DNA of 64,000 nt from Coriolopsis trogii (taxonomy: Eukaryota; Basidiomycota; Agaricomycetes; Polyporales; Polyporaceae). Positions 11,606 through 23,159 of this stretch are shown here, one piece after another. The stretch lies in contig JAHYIO010000001.1 in assembly GCA_020543525.1 (NCBI GenBank), positions 3,100,001 through 3,164,000 on the forward strand, written 5' to 3'. The translations under genes and the position numbers were made by a program. The notes under the pieces were generated by a model. That model saw only the letters and a list, made by a program, of their open reading frames with translations. It was not told the origin of the DNA and made no database searches. The stretch's first letter is position 1, and each line of letters begins with the position of its first letter.

Positions 11606-12207
11606 GGGGACTGCGCAAAACGCGAGGGATGCTAGTGGTTGGAGGTCAAGGAGGAGACCTCGACTGGCGTCCGCTGACAGCCAGGAGGGCCACGGTAGGA
11701 CGCGGGAAGCATGCCGTAGTGAGAACAGATGGTTGCACGCCTCTAGCGCGTTCATGGACAGACACTGACAGCCCGTGGGCAGCGCACTTGCTGGACGCCC
11801 CCGGCCCGACAACCCCGCCCAACTTGCGTCCACTCAACTCCGATCGTTTTGTCACTCCCAACTCATCTCCCTCTCAACTCTCCAGTCCAGAGCGTAGCAG
11901 GCCGCTCTAGGTAAGATAGAGTCTACTGCGTCCTCGCCCCATGCTTTAACGCAGTCTGCAGCAGCACCGACACTGACCGTCTACCTTCAGGTGGCGTCCT
12001 TACTGCTTCCCAGCGCCGTATCGTGCCACTTGTGGGAAGCCTTCGGATGATACGCTCTGTAAACCGGGCAGCCCCGTTGGCCCTCGTCTATTTATCGGCG
12101 CGAAGTCGCAGACCAAGATAGGCTGGCTCCAACAATGATAAGATAGCAAACGCCTGTCCACACGAAATAACTCCTTCCTCGACTGCAACAACCACCTGAC
12201 TTGAGGC
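11606..12207. promoter_or_regulatory. Divergent intergenic region between the F-box-like gene and the amino-acid transporter
   Basis: The region separates two divergently transcribed genes and should hold both promoters. The frame upstream of the F-box-like start stays open to 11833 without family features. No specific binding site was identified. Confidence 0.35.
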
Positions 12208-14109
12208 ATGGCATCGGTCAGGAAGAGCAAAGGCGTGCAAGAACGTTTCGTCAAGGAAGAAGGGAAGCGAGCGCAGGCGCAGGCGGATGATGTCTTTGGA
12301 GACGAAGAAGACCATGACATCCGCTACAAGACGCTCACCTGGCCAGTGAGTTAGACCGTAGTCGTCGACTTAGGGTCAGCTATGCTCAGACACACAGTTT
12401 GTCGCAGCACTGATGATTGCGGAGATTGTCAGCAATGGCATGCTTACGCTCCCGAATGCCATGGCGGTTGTTGGTCGGTAGTTCGGCTGCCCATCATCAA
12501 CTGCACTCACCATTCGCCATCATCTTGTTCCAGGTATTGTACCATCCCTGATTCTGACCATTTTCTTGGGCCTATTTGCCTTGTACACGGCAAAGCTGCT
12601 TGTGGATTTCAAGTTGAACCATCCTGAAGTGCACAACATGGGTCGTCTCGGTTCAGCACTGTAAACGCTCCTTGTACTGATAGGAAGCTCGTACAGGTGA
12701 CGCCGGGTTTATCATCTTCGGGCCCGTTGGTCGGGAGATATTCTCCCTTGGCACCGTGATTTTTGCGATTTTTGGCACGGTAAATGCTCATCTTCAACAC
12801 AATCTGTTCAATACACAGAACATCGTCAGGGCTCCGTACTTCTCTCCGGACAACAAGCCCTATCAACCCTGTCCAACAACGGCTTGTGTGCAACTATACT
12901 CCTCGCAATCTTCTCCGTGGCGACGTTCATCATCTCCTTACCCCGGACGCTCGGCCGTCTCAACTGGCTGGGCCTCTTCAGTGCAACCTTGATCACAGTG
13001 TGCGGCTTCTTGGCCATGGTTGGTGCTGGTATAAATCCCGTAGCGGATCGTATGATCCAGGCTACGGTATCGACGAATTTCTACCAAGCCTTCCTGGCAA
13101 TAACCGGACCAGTATGTTGCTTCCTAGCGTTCAATTGACATGTACTGAACGTCACATCACTCAGGTATTCGCTTACGCCGGTAAGAATGTGATCGCACGC
13201 GCACTCGCTACTGCACTCACCCTAATGTCAACCTAGGCCATTTCATGTATGTCGCTTCCTGCCTTTTCGAGTAGCGCAAGCGGTTGATGTACATTTGAAG
13301 GTTCTTCATCCTCATCTCGGAGATGCGGCAACCACAAGATGCCATGAAGGTGTTATGTCTCCCTCCGATGTGTTGGCGGTCAATACTGACGGGGCATTTT
13401 AGGCCGCCTGGGTCCTGCAGGTATTCGCTACGACGTACTACGCTGTATTCAGCGTGGTTGTCTACGTCTACGTCGGAAGCACAGTGGCATCCCCTGCGCT
13501 CTTTTCGCTACCACCTGTGTGGTCAAAGATCGTGTTCGCTGTAGGCTTAGGCAACTTCCTCATGTAGGTATTGATCTGACCGGGAATACCATACGCTGAC
13601 GTCTTTTCACAGTGCTGGCGCCCTATACTCTCATACCGCGGCCAAACTCGTTTTCATCCGTTTCTTCCGACACACGCCACACATCTACAGTCACACCACG
13701 CTCGGATGGTCAGTATGGGTGTTCCTGTGTTTCTCTGCCACATCCATCGCCTTCGTCCTTGCCAGTGCGGTGCCAATCTTCTCCTATCTGACCGGTATCA
13801 CGGCCTCCCTCTTCGCGGCGTGGTATACCTATGGCGTTGCGGGCTTCTTCTGGTTCTACGACACCTACCACCTGCAAGGGGGTATCATGGCTCTGAAACG
13901 ACGGCGTATCGGTACCGCCTTGGCGACATTCACCGTTCTCGCGGGAGCGTTCATCTGTGTTGCTGGGACATACGTCTCGATCAAGGTACTGTCTCCCGTA
14001 GTTGGCAACCCGGTACGTACCTGCACTGGCTTTCGCTAACATGTGTGTTTTCTAGCTCATTGTGGACGCATATGAGGAAGGTCTCGTCGGGAAACCGTTC
14101 ACATGCTAA
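12208..14109 (+). CDS. AAAP/APC-superfamily amino-acid transporter
   Basis: The start MASVRKSKGVQERFVKEEG begins a polar N-terminus of about 46 residues. Joined exons give typical Aa_trans (PF01490) membrane segments: FVAALMIAEIVSNGMLTLPNAMAVVGI, PSLILTIFLGLFALYTAKLL, GFIIFGPVGREIFSLGTVIFAIF, ATILLAIFSVATFIISLPRTL and FSATLITVCGFLAMVGAGI. Around eleven helices are visible in total. The last exons encode SIAFVLASAVPIFSYLTGIT and a short tail VDAYEEGLVGKPFTC. About ten short GT-AG introns interrupt it, the first right after TLTWP (GTGAGT). The closest characterised relatives are fungal neutral amino-acid permeases such as Neurospora Mtr. A plasma-membrane proton/amino-acid symporter is the expected role, with specificity unknown. 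No frameshift was seen. Confidence 0.82.
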
Positions 14110-14375
14110 CGACGGGTTGTTCTCGGTGGATGAGCAAACCCATGGTATATCACTCAATAGACATGTAGGCGAACCACCATCGGGACATGTAGCGCGTCAG
14201 CGGATCATCGCTGTCTATGTATCACAAACTTTACACATCCAGTGAACTAGATATGCTCCTCAATATCCAAGTAGAAAATCCTGCTGGGTTCTAATTCTCT
14301 CGGTGGTGCAGATGAGACAATTGGTATCACATTTCATCAAGTATGGAATACAGCTACAAAATACACGATCCTGGA

Positions 14376-16488
14376 TCAAGCAGACGCTTGCCGCTTGCGG
14401 AACATTATCTCTCCTTTCAAACTCGGTACCACGTTCGCACCGAAGTAGAAGTTCTCGGGGCGACGGCCATCTCCAGGAAGCTTGAGATCATAGTTGACGA
14501 CGATGTAGGCGAGCATCGCCTTGAGTTCGTTCGCCGCAAAGAACCTCCCAGGGCTGTGACACGATCTCAGGAGACAAGCAAGTACACCTGCACCGCGGGG
14601 GTAAGACGTACCAGGCATGTTTACCATGTCCGAACGCGATGTACTCCACTGAGGTGTTCACGAACTGGTGCTTGGTGCCCTCTCCTGCGGCCTCGCGCAT
14701 CCGCGCAAAACGGAACGGGTCGAAGGCCGTCGCATCCGGGTAGAGTCCTTCGTCGTGGTGTATCGGGTACGTTGCGGCTGCCACCAGGGTGCCTTTGGGC
14801 AAAAAGGTCCCATCGCTTAGCGTAACGTCTTTGACTGCCTTGCGCGTCACGGAGGCTGTGTGTATGCGTTAGTTGGTGAGTGCCTGGAGACGACGGGGCG
14901 AAGCACTGACCGAGACCGATCCCGTTGACGCGCTGGGACTCCTTCAAGAAGCTGTCGAGCTTCCACATCTTGCCCAACGCAGCTTTCGTCCAACCATTCT
15001 CAGCCACGGTCTGTTCGACCTCCTCCCGCAATGGCTGTATGTACTCTGGGTGCGCAGCTAGATCGAACAGTGCATGCGTGATGCTCTGGATCACGGCTAA
15101 AGTATGAGTACATTGGTCCGGCATGGTATGCGGTGATGGGACTCACGTTAGATGAAGTGTGAATAGCGGCAAAGTTTACGAGGAGAATTCGCTCGGATAT
15201 AGACTCGTCCGAGCTGTTCCTGGGGATCGCCTGCTCGATCACCCATTGCAGCATGTCGTTCTAGACAGAAGGAACGTCGCCAATCATTATTTGAATGACG
15301 GCAAAGAGTCATGGGAGTTACTCACAGGCTTCTCAGCCCAATTATCGCCAAATTCCTCCATCTTCGCTTTCCGATCGTCGATGAGAGGCTTGAGATGGGG
15401 GATGGCTTTGCGAATGCAACGTCTCACGTTCCCCGTCAACGCAGACACTAGCCTGTAATATGTTGATGACTCCCTTCGTATGGTAGATGATCATCGAGAA
15501 ACGTACGGTTTCAATACCGTCGGGACCACGGTTAAGACGGTTTTGTCCCCTATGACGTCGATCGTCACCTTGATAGCAAGGTCGAGATACTCTCTGTTGC
15601 GGCCTGAGTCGGCGTCAGCAACCTGGAAATGACAGTTCAAAGTACATGGCACGCACAGATCGGGAGTCCGACGAATACACGATTACTCGCACGGGCTACG
15701 ATGTTCTGGGTAGTCTTCATAACGTTCACACTGATCCATTCTAGACGTGCAAAATCCGTCAGCTATCTCACTATTAGCAGAGCCTCTAAAAACGGTCGCA
15801 TGTACCTTCGCCTTGCGCCGGAATGTACTCCGGCACCGCTACGCTGAGCTCGTCAATGACGTCCGGCAAGACCGCGGTGAGCGTGCGCATCAGCTTCTCC
15901 CTGATGATGTCGACGTGGTAGGGATCATCCACAGGGTCATTCCCTATCGTGAACCTCGTTTGTATGACCTAATACAAGCAATGCGTTAGTGCATACATTA
16001 CTAGAGGCAACACTAGCCACATACCTCTTCCGTACCTTCGATGAAGCTGAGCTCGTCGTCCGGGCGCTTCCGGATCTCATCCACCATCTTCGATCCGCTG
16101 ACGATGACGAACCATTGGTCGAGTAGGGCGACCTTGAACACCGAACCGTGAAACTGCAGACATGGTCATGGTAGGACGTGAGAGACTGCCTTGACAGTAT
16201 TACGGCATGCGAGGACCTCGGCTGGGTCATAATAGACGTACCCGCTCATAGCCTTGCACAAAGAGGTTGCGCCCATTCCGCAAGAAATTGAAGGCGGCAA
16301 TGTAGGAGAGCAGAGGCGCTGACGGCCCACCGACCGTTGGGATATGAGAGAGCTGCTCGCGATTCAGCACAGGACTCAAATCACGATCGCAAGGGCATGC
16401 CACTTACCGGGTCAGATCGCCATCGCACGATGTACGCGGCAGCAAGAATTGCTAGGAAAGCATACAGAAAAATCTGTGAGTCGTCCAT
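14376..16488 (-). CDS. Cytochrome P450 monooxygenase, tandem paralogue 1
   Basis: The start MDDSQIFLYAFLAILAAAYIV is a membrane anchor, followed by WRSDP and, after the first intron, LSHIPTVGGPSAPLLSY. Downstream are the I-helix block NFAAIHTSS (threonine of the oxygen-activation site), the K-helix KLDSFLKESQR (ExxR) and DAT.FDPFRFARMRE. The heme loop [14 protein letters not shown] carries the proximal Cys. About eleven exons fit, one intron splitting the heme-Cys codon (TG|C). The C-terminus ends FRKRQAS A. No lesion was seen. The protein would sit in the endoplasmic reticulum membrane and need a P450 reductase. The family resembles basidiomycete CYP512/ent-kaurene-oxidase-like enzymes, but the CYP number cannot be assigned by eye. 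Same strand, intron pattern and motifs as the next gene, indicating tandem duplication. Confidence 0.85.
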
Positions 16489-17290
16489 GTCTTGAGATGA
16501 AGCCCACGAACAGACAAGGGAGGACCTGCGCTGCGATGGCGCCGAGGTATGGTATATGTACTCCGCCGTGCACGCGCATGATTTGGACTCATCGCGCCTA
16601 CGGGCGGATGTAGTGCGTAAAGCATATTAGTCGCACGACATGGCCGTACGCCCGAGAAGCACACAATATCCCCTCGGCACGCTAGGACTGCATGGAAGAA
16701 CGAGGAGGCCGTTGGGAGATCGTGAGTCTATTCCCAAGCCACCGGGTGTGTCCCTGTGATGGTCGACGGGTTCAACTTGAGAGACGGGAATATCATGCTG
16801 TAGTAGCCCATCTTCAAGTATGTCTGAGCTCAGTGCTGTGACATATGCAGTAGAGCGCTGTTTAGAACACACATTGGCGATTCTTCGCATGTCTCGATCT
16901 ATGATTAAGTCTGAGCCCTTTGAATCTGACTTCCATGTAAGTCTTCCAGTAACCGACATCGTGGATCGTAGGCACTTACGGCGAGCGAGCTGAGCTTCTC
17001 GTTATATCTTCGGCCGCCGTGAGGCACGTTAGGATGTATAGCAACTTGAAGCTCGCATTGCAATCGAAGATATGTTCGTTGTACAAAGTCTGGAGCAAAG
17101 CGGGTGCGAACCCTTGCAAACCGCCCCGACAATTGATGTGATTGATAGACACTCGCACCGGCCCGCTGACCCGGAGGTCTGGCCGCCACTGCTCACTGCA
17201 TGGTGGCCAGGCTATTAAGAATAGGACGAGACTTCTCGTACATATCCAAGCTATAGATGACAAGAACCCGCAACGACTGTAGCACAATAA
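16489..17290. other. Spacer between the two P450 genes
   Basis: About 800 bp lie upstream of P450 paralogue 1 and downstream of paralogue 2. It should contain the paralogue 1 promoter. Open frames on both strands here lack P450 or other family features, and no leftover third P450 copy was seen. Confidence 0.4.
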
Positions 17291-19372
17291 TTACAGAGAA
17301 GCTGCGCGCTTCCTGAAGAGCACCCGTCCATGGGGAGATGGAATGAGGGCGGTGGCGTAGTAGATGTTAGCTGGGCGTGTCCCGTCGCCTCCCATCTTCA
17401 TATCATAATTGAGGACAATGTATGCAAGCATCGCCTTCAGCTCGTTTGCCGCAAAGAAACGACCCGGACTGAAGAGGTGGGATAATTAGATACAGACGGT
17501 CATCTCGGACGACAAGACGTGAAGCGGACGTACCAAGCATGTTTGCCGTGACCAAAGGATACGTACTCGACCGAGGTGTTAACAAACTGATGTTTCGTGC
17601 CCTCTCCCTCCTTCTCGCGAAGACGGGAAAAGCGGAAGGGATCGAAGACGTCGGCGTCGGCGTAGTTCGTATCGTCGCGGTGCGTGGGGTACGCCGCGGC
17701 GACAACCATACTGCCTTTTGGGAGGAAAGTCCCGTCGTTAAGCGTGACGTCCTTCAGGACTTTGCGCGTCATAGCAGCTTTGCGATATTGTTTCAGCCTG
17801 CCGAAACACAACCCGAGGATTAGGGTACTTACTGAGACCGATGCCGTTGTACCTCATAGACTCCTTGATGAAACTGTCGAGCTTCCACATCTTTCCCATG
17901 GCTGCTTTAGTCCATCCCTCTTCGGCAATGATGCGTTCGATCTCTTCCCGCAGAGGCTGAAGGTATTCCGGACGGAAAGCGAGATCGTATATAACATGTG
18001 TGATGGTCTGCACACGCATCAGTCATCAAATTCGTGCGGTAGGGAGGCGCGGAAGGGTGAAGCACTCACAGTCGTGGATGTATGAATAGCAGCAAAGTTG
18101 ATGAGGAGAACCCGTTCTGCGACGTCATCGTCACCCTTCTTCCTGACAGCCGCCTCGTCAAGTATCCATTGCAACATGTCGTTCTGAAGCCGTGTACGTC
18201 TTGTCAGTGAGGATAATTACACAAGATGCAGAGCACACACCGGTTTCTCGTCCCAATCTCCATCGTGTTCCGCTAAGATTGCCTTTCGCTCCTCGATGAC
18301 GGGCTTCAGTAATACCACTGCGCGCTCGATTGACTTTCTCGACTGGCTAAATAGATAGCCAACGAAACTGAACAAGAGGTGTCAGAAAGGAGAAACGAAC
18401 AGACGAGCTCCAGATGTGCTCACGCCTTCAAGGGCCCAGGGACGAGATTGATGAGTATCTTGTCCTTGATGATGGCCATGGTAAACGCAATAGCGAGGTC
18501 GAGGAACTCTTGGTTGCGGCCTATGCTCGAGCAACGTCAGTTTGCCGATAATATGGATTGCGGAGATCCACACGTACACGCAGGCAAACCAACAAATGCA
18601 CGGTTGCTGGCCCGTGCGACGATTTGCTGCATTGTATTCATGACATTGACGTCGACCCACTCTGTTAGTCATCATGAAGGGCTGGCCAATATAGGATGAT
18701 ACAGGGGGGACTGACCATCTCCCTTGGTTGGTATATGCTCTTCAGTAGCCACTTTGAGTTCGTCGATGACTTCCGGCAGGACGGCGGGGAGTGTGCGCGT
18801 CAGCTTCTCTTTAATAATGTCGATATGGTATGGGTCGTCCATGGGGTCTCTGCCTAAAGTATATTTCATTTGCATTGTCTGCACTCCCAGAAGGGGTTAG
18901 CTGGAATAGGCATAGCGATGCGCAAATCCGTACCTCTTCGATGCCTTCGGCGAACGAGAGTTCATCGTCTGGGCGTCTTCTCAGCTCGTCGATCATCTTC
19001 GGCCCAGAGACGATAACCAGCCAATGATCGAACATGGCAATCTTGTATGCCTTGTTGCGGTACTGCAGAAATATCAGCTGTTCTGTAATCCCACTTACTG
19101 ATGTATGTATAGTCTGTCACCTTCAAGTAGCCTTCCTCGATGATCTGCTTCCCGTTACGCATCACGTTGACCACTCCGAGGTACGACAAAACAGGAGCAG
19201 ATGGGCCCCCGAGGGTAGGAATACGGTGCAGCTAGCAATAGGCAGGAATCAGTAACAGACAGGAAGGATGCATTTGAGATGGCATACTGACCGGGTTCGT
19301 GCGCCATATGACGATATACGACACAGCAAGGATGGCAAGAGCTGTGAGGATTGTCGCCTGGAGATCCGCCAT
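17291..19372 (-). CDS. Cytochrome P450 monooxygenase, tandem paralogue 2
   Basis: The start MADLQATILTALAILAVSYIV is a membrane anchor ending in WRTNP. After the first intron comes LHRIPTLGGPSAPVLSYLGVV, matching paralogue 1 position by position. Further blocks are RRRPDDELSFAEGIEE, DDPYHIDIIKEKLTRTLPAVLPEVIDEL, the I-helix NFAAIHTST, KLDSFIKESMRYNG (ExxR) and FDPFRFSRLREKEGEGTKHQFVNTSVEY. The heme loop is [21 protein letters not shown]. Intron positions match the neighbour, including the one splitting the heme-Cys codon. The protein ends VLFRKRAASL. It looks intact. Function is probably oxidation of a hydrophobic metabolite or xenobiotic, but the substrate cannot be predicted. Confidence 0.85.
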
Positions 19373-20045
19373 TGTGGAAGACGGGCGACACACTAATACT
19401 GGGGGCTTGACCGGGCGTAAAGGGCTAGTCGGTATTTGTAGTCAGGACTCGGTGTAGGCGCCATATATATCGTGGGATAAGTAGGGATTTCGGGCCTTGG
19501 GGGCTATGGATACGGAGCCTGTGATGTTGTCGGCATAAGGGGAATTAGTCTCGTGGGCGCCGTTTATCCGAGAAGCCCCACCGCAGCCATGATATTGAGA
19601 TGGGATTTCATGGCTTCCAGCTCTCAGAACATCCTGGGAGATGAATGGGACCTCGTGACGGCAGGGAGAGTGGAAGCGATGTTTGAATATTGATGGTTCA
19701 TCCGGGCGGAGGACACTGGCCAGATTGCGTGCAAGCAACGACTCAGTCTAGGAGGCGGCCCACCGAGTTCCCTCATGACAAGTCTTCCGAGTCGTGCGAA
19801 ACATATCGCATCGGTTGCACATGAGCCGATCTCATCTGGGACAGCCGCCCAGTCTTCGATCGAGATCTGCATAACATTGACCGAGCGTCTAGCGAGCGCC
19901 ACAACCCGACGCGTTCAACGTTGTTCTCTCAACTTTGGGCCACCTGAACGCCACCAGGTGGCCGGAACCCTCGTTGTTCAAGCGTCCACTCTCTACGCTT
20001 CCAGCTTGTCTCCCCCCATCACCTTGTCCGCACCACCTGAGTCTC
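19373..20045. promoter_or_regulatory. Divergent intergenic region, P450 paralogue 2 and fucosyltransferase-like gene
   Basis: The region of about 670 bp between two divergently transcribed genes should hold both promoters. No coding segment or specific site was recognised. Confidence 0.35.
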
Positions 20046-22272
20046 ATGCCGCGTAGAAAACCAGGCCCTCTGCCTAGCATCTCGGTCATTGGCCACCCCC
20101 GGGTCACAGGCCGCCAAACTCGTTTACTAACTCCCAGAACCCCCCACTCTACGGCCGGACGTGCCGAGGAGGGTTTCACCGAACTCGAACTCCAAAACTA
20201 CCAAGATGAAGACAGTCAAGAGTTCCGGAGTCAGCTGCAGAAGCCGCCACTCCTTCCGTCGGGCTACAGAAGTCAGGGCGACGCTCAGGACGTTCGAATT
20301 CGCGCAAAAGCCGGGCAGCGTATACCGTCCCTCAAGGTGGAGTACTGGTCTCGACTGCTTTGGAGGAAGCTTCCCGTGATTGGGGGAGTGGCTGTCGCTG
20401 CCACTCTCCTTATATATGCATTCTCAATCAACCGACCCGAGAGTTTGGAAGCGTTTCTCCCATCAATGTCGACCGAGGGATCAAATACCCCGCATTCTAT
20501 GACGACACCCACATCCTCACGACCTTTCATCTCCTACGAAAACTACACGCAATTCCCGCTCAAGGGTGATGAATACCGCGCTGAATGCGAGAAACTCGCG
20601 GATCATATGCATGGCACTGGATTCTGGGACGAGCCCACGATAGGTCCAATAGACGTCCGACACTCCGAAGAGGACACTGGTCCCGCAGAGGGAGGACGGA
20701 GCACCAAGGTCTGCTCAAATACGATCACCTACATGCTTGACGGGCATGTTGGTCTTACTGCAGACCTGGCGTTTGTGGCGCAAGCAGCCGCGTTTGCACG
20801 AGAGGTGAGCCTTCAACAAGTGGTGAGCGCTCACTACGGTCCAGACCTAACCTGACATCCTGCGTAGCGCAATAGGACGTTCCTCGTTCACGATACGTAC
20901 TGGAATCGTGGAAAGTGAGTTTGGCTCCGGTGCCGGTAGGCGTGATACTAAGCGCGTCTTCTAGATGGACCGACTATTTCCGAGACGTTCGTACCACTCA
21001 GCCCGGACCAGAACCGGACTGTCACCCACCACCACCAGAAGGTGAGGCCATGTCATATGTTGAACGAGGGCCATATCTCAACCGTCTCCTCAATCGTAGA
21101 GCTCGTTGCATGTCCTCGCACTGCAAGGTACGTTGTTGCTTATACTCTCAGAATGGCGTGACTGATTCCTGTTGAAGGCACTGGGTACGCGCGTTGCTGC
21201 TAGTGGTTTCAGATCGACAACTGAACGAGTCGATGTTTGCAGGTGCTCAGTTCGAGGACCGCCAAGTTCCACCTCGGGGGTGCATTCGCTGGGCAGTATG
21301 AGATTCAGTAAGGCGGAGCCCACGGACCGCAGACATTGTGACTCTCCTGACTTGTTGCACCTACAGACACGCACAGTCCGTCTATGAACGCGCACGAGCG
21401 TCTCTAGAGCAAACAATCCTTCCAAACGCACGAAGTGCGGCACTCATCCACGGCGCTCGCGAAGAAATCCTCTCAACCTTGTCTGTGCATTCGCTCCCGC
21501 AAGATTTGGACTCCTCCGAGTCAGCCCGTGTAGGAGATGAGCCAGTGCCAAGTACACAGGCTCTGTATATCGGGGTTCACATCCACCGAGGAGAGCGCAC
21601 CCTTGGTATGTCCGAGCACCGTGACTCCAAGGACGATACGATCCCGGTGGAGAAGTTCGTGGAGGGCGCGCGGTCTACATGGGATATGTTCTTCGGAAAC
21701 ACCTCCTCTCACAATCATTCGACTCGCGACGTCTCCTCCGGTCGCCCTGATCACTACCCAGCACCTCCAATCATGTGGCTCGCGTCGGACTCGCTAGCCG
21801 CCGCGCGCGACTTTGTCTCTCGTTTCTCGCCCGCCACCGCCGTCTTCTCGCTCGAGCACAGCACAAAGCCCGAGCTGAGGGGTCTTGCGCCCGAGAGGGA
21901 GTATGTACAGGCTGAGTTCGATGAGGAGTCGTTAGAGGAGCGCGTCCGGCTGACGAGAGGGATGATCGTCGATTTTGCGATGCTGAGCGGTCTGTGGGCA
22001 AGCTCAGGACATGCTGTGCCGGAGGCTGTTGTTTGTGGCGGAGGGTACGTCAGTTCTGCTGGTTGAGGAGATTTGGGGATTGCCAGAATGCTGATAATTG
22101 TCTGGCGCACAGCTCAAATGTCTGTAAGATGGCGGCACTTGGTCTCGGGTTCGAGCGTGCGTTCGGACATGGTCATGACCATGGTGGACCTAACAAGGCG
22201 CGGGCACACTGGGTCGATGTTGATGTTGAGGAGCGCAACCTGTCCGCGTGGCGTCCATTTGTTTTACACTAG
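20046..22272 (+). CDS. Type II membrane protein resembling fungal fucosyltransferase-like enzymes
   Basis: The start MPRRKPGPLPSISVIGHPRV leads a cytoplasmic tail of about 115 residues, one transmembrane helix (LPVIGGVAVAATLLIYAFSI) and a lumenal domain. Introns are near 20804-20867, 20914-20964, 21042-21100, 21127-21178 and 21189-21241, then around 21310-21365 and 22043-22111. They join FLVHDTYWNRGKWTDYFRDV, ELVACPRTARHWVLSSRTAKFHLGGAFAGQYE and HAQSVYERARASLEQ. Next is YIGVHIHRGERTLGM, aligned by eye with the HxRRGD-type donor-binding loop of NodZ/FUT8-like enzymes, but here His and Glu replace Arg and Asp. The end is SNVCKMAALGLGFERAFG...WRPFVLH. A Golgi glycosyltransferase is plausible but not shown, and the altered loop makes activity doubtful. 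Confidence 0.62.
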
Positions 22273-22473
22273 TCGTTCTGCTCTCGGGATCGCTCTCTTT
22301 GTATCTGTCCCTCATATTTTTTGCTTTGACATCGCTGCGATTATATATATGACATAGATCAATCGACTTACTGTATGTTGCGGGAGCATGAAGCAAGCGA
22401 GAACGAAAGTTCATGCCAGTGTGATAGATCGCGTGCCAGCCACTCTTCGCGCATAAGCAAAGTGCCTGGCCAA

Positions 22474-23039
22474 CTACTCTGCAGGGACTCCATAAAGTTG
22501 TAAGTCGTACACCGTTATCCTGCCAAAGAAATCCGAACTCTCCTCGAAGACCAACTTGATGGCTTCTATCCCGCGACCCACCATGTCGGCATCATTCGGC
22601 ACGATCTCAAAGGCCTGTTGCCTGTTCACGTCCTCAGGGTATATCCTCGTGAGCGCCCGCCACGTCTTGTCCCTGTCAGCCTGCCCACAAAGGAGACACT
22701 CCAGGAGACATCTGGTCCCCGCGAAGCCTCCTTGGAATGTGAAGTCGATCCTTCTCGGAACGACAGGGGAAGGAAATGAGATCTGGATGAATTGCGGGGT
22801 TCCCTAGTGCGTATGTTGTATTTCCTTGGTCAACGACACCATGTATGCCCGTACGCACCTGCTGCGAGGTCCAGCATGTCTCTGGGCTTCCGTCTGTGAG
22901 GTTCTTTTTGCCGACAGACTTGTCGAGGGTCGAGCTCACCCTGGGCATGCGTCATCACTACAATCCTGTTCCGAGTAAGAGACGTCGCTTACCTGATCTT
23001 GGTTTCTCCGTTGAGTAGAGACTGCACCTCACCCGCCAT
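22474..23039 (-). CDS. NR2C2-associated protein (NR2C2AP/TRA16) homologue
   Basis: Exons 23039-22993, 22940-22859 and 22803-22474 encode 152 residues. Family blocks follow in order: VSSTLDKSVGKKNLTDGSPETCWTSQQGTPQFI, RRIDFTFQGGFAGTRCLLE, RIYPEDVNRQQAFEI and IKLVFEESSDFFGRITVYDLQLYG. These match the discoidin-like human NR2C2AP (139 residues) closely in layout. In animals it binds an orphan nuclear receptor; fungi lack that partner, so the ancestral role is probably different and unknown. The start lies only 120 bp from the divergent phosphatase start, suggesting a shared promoter. Confidence 0.84.
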
Positions 23040-23159
23040 CCTTTTCGACCTGACTGCTCGCAAACTTGTCCAGGTTGCCTTGGGCAAGGCTAGGTGACCA
23101 TCATGGTCGGCTCGGTGAGTAAAAGCAAAAATGTAGAGGACGGGGATTTGTAGGATCAC

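Noticed and set aside
12208..19372. Possible biosynthetic gene cluster (transporter plus two P450s)
   Set aside because: No backbone enzyme such as a terpene synthase, PKS or NRPS is nearby, and the transporter is a primary amino-acid permease type.
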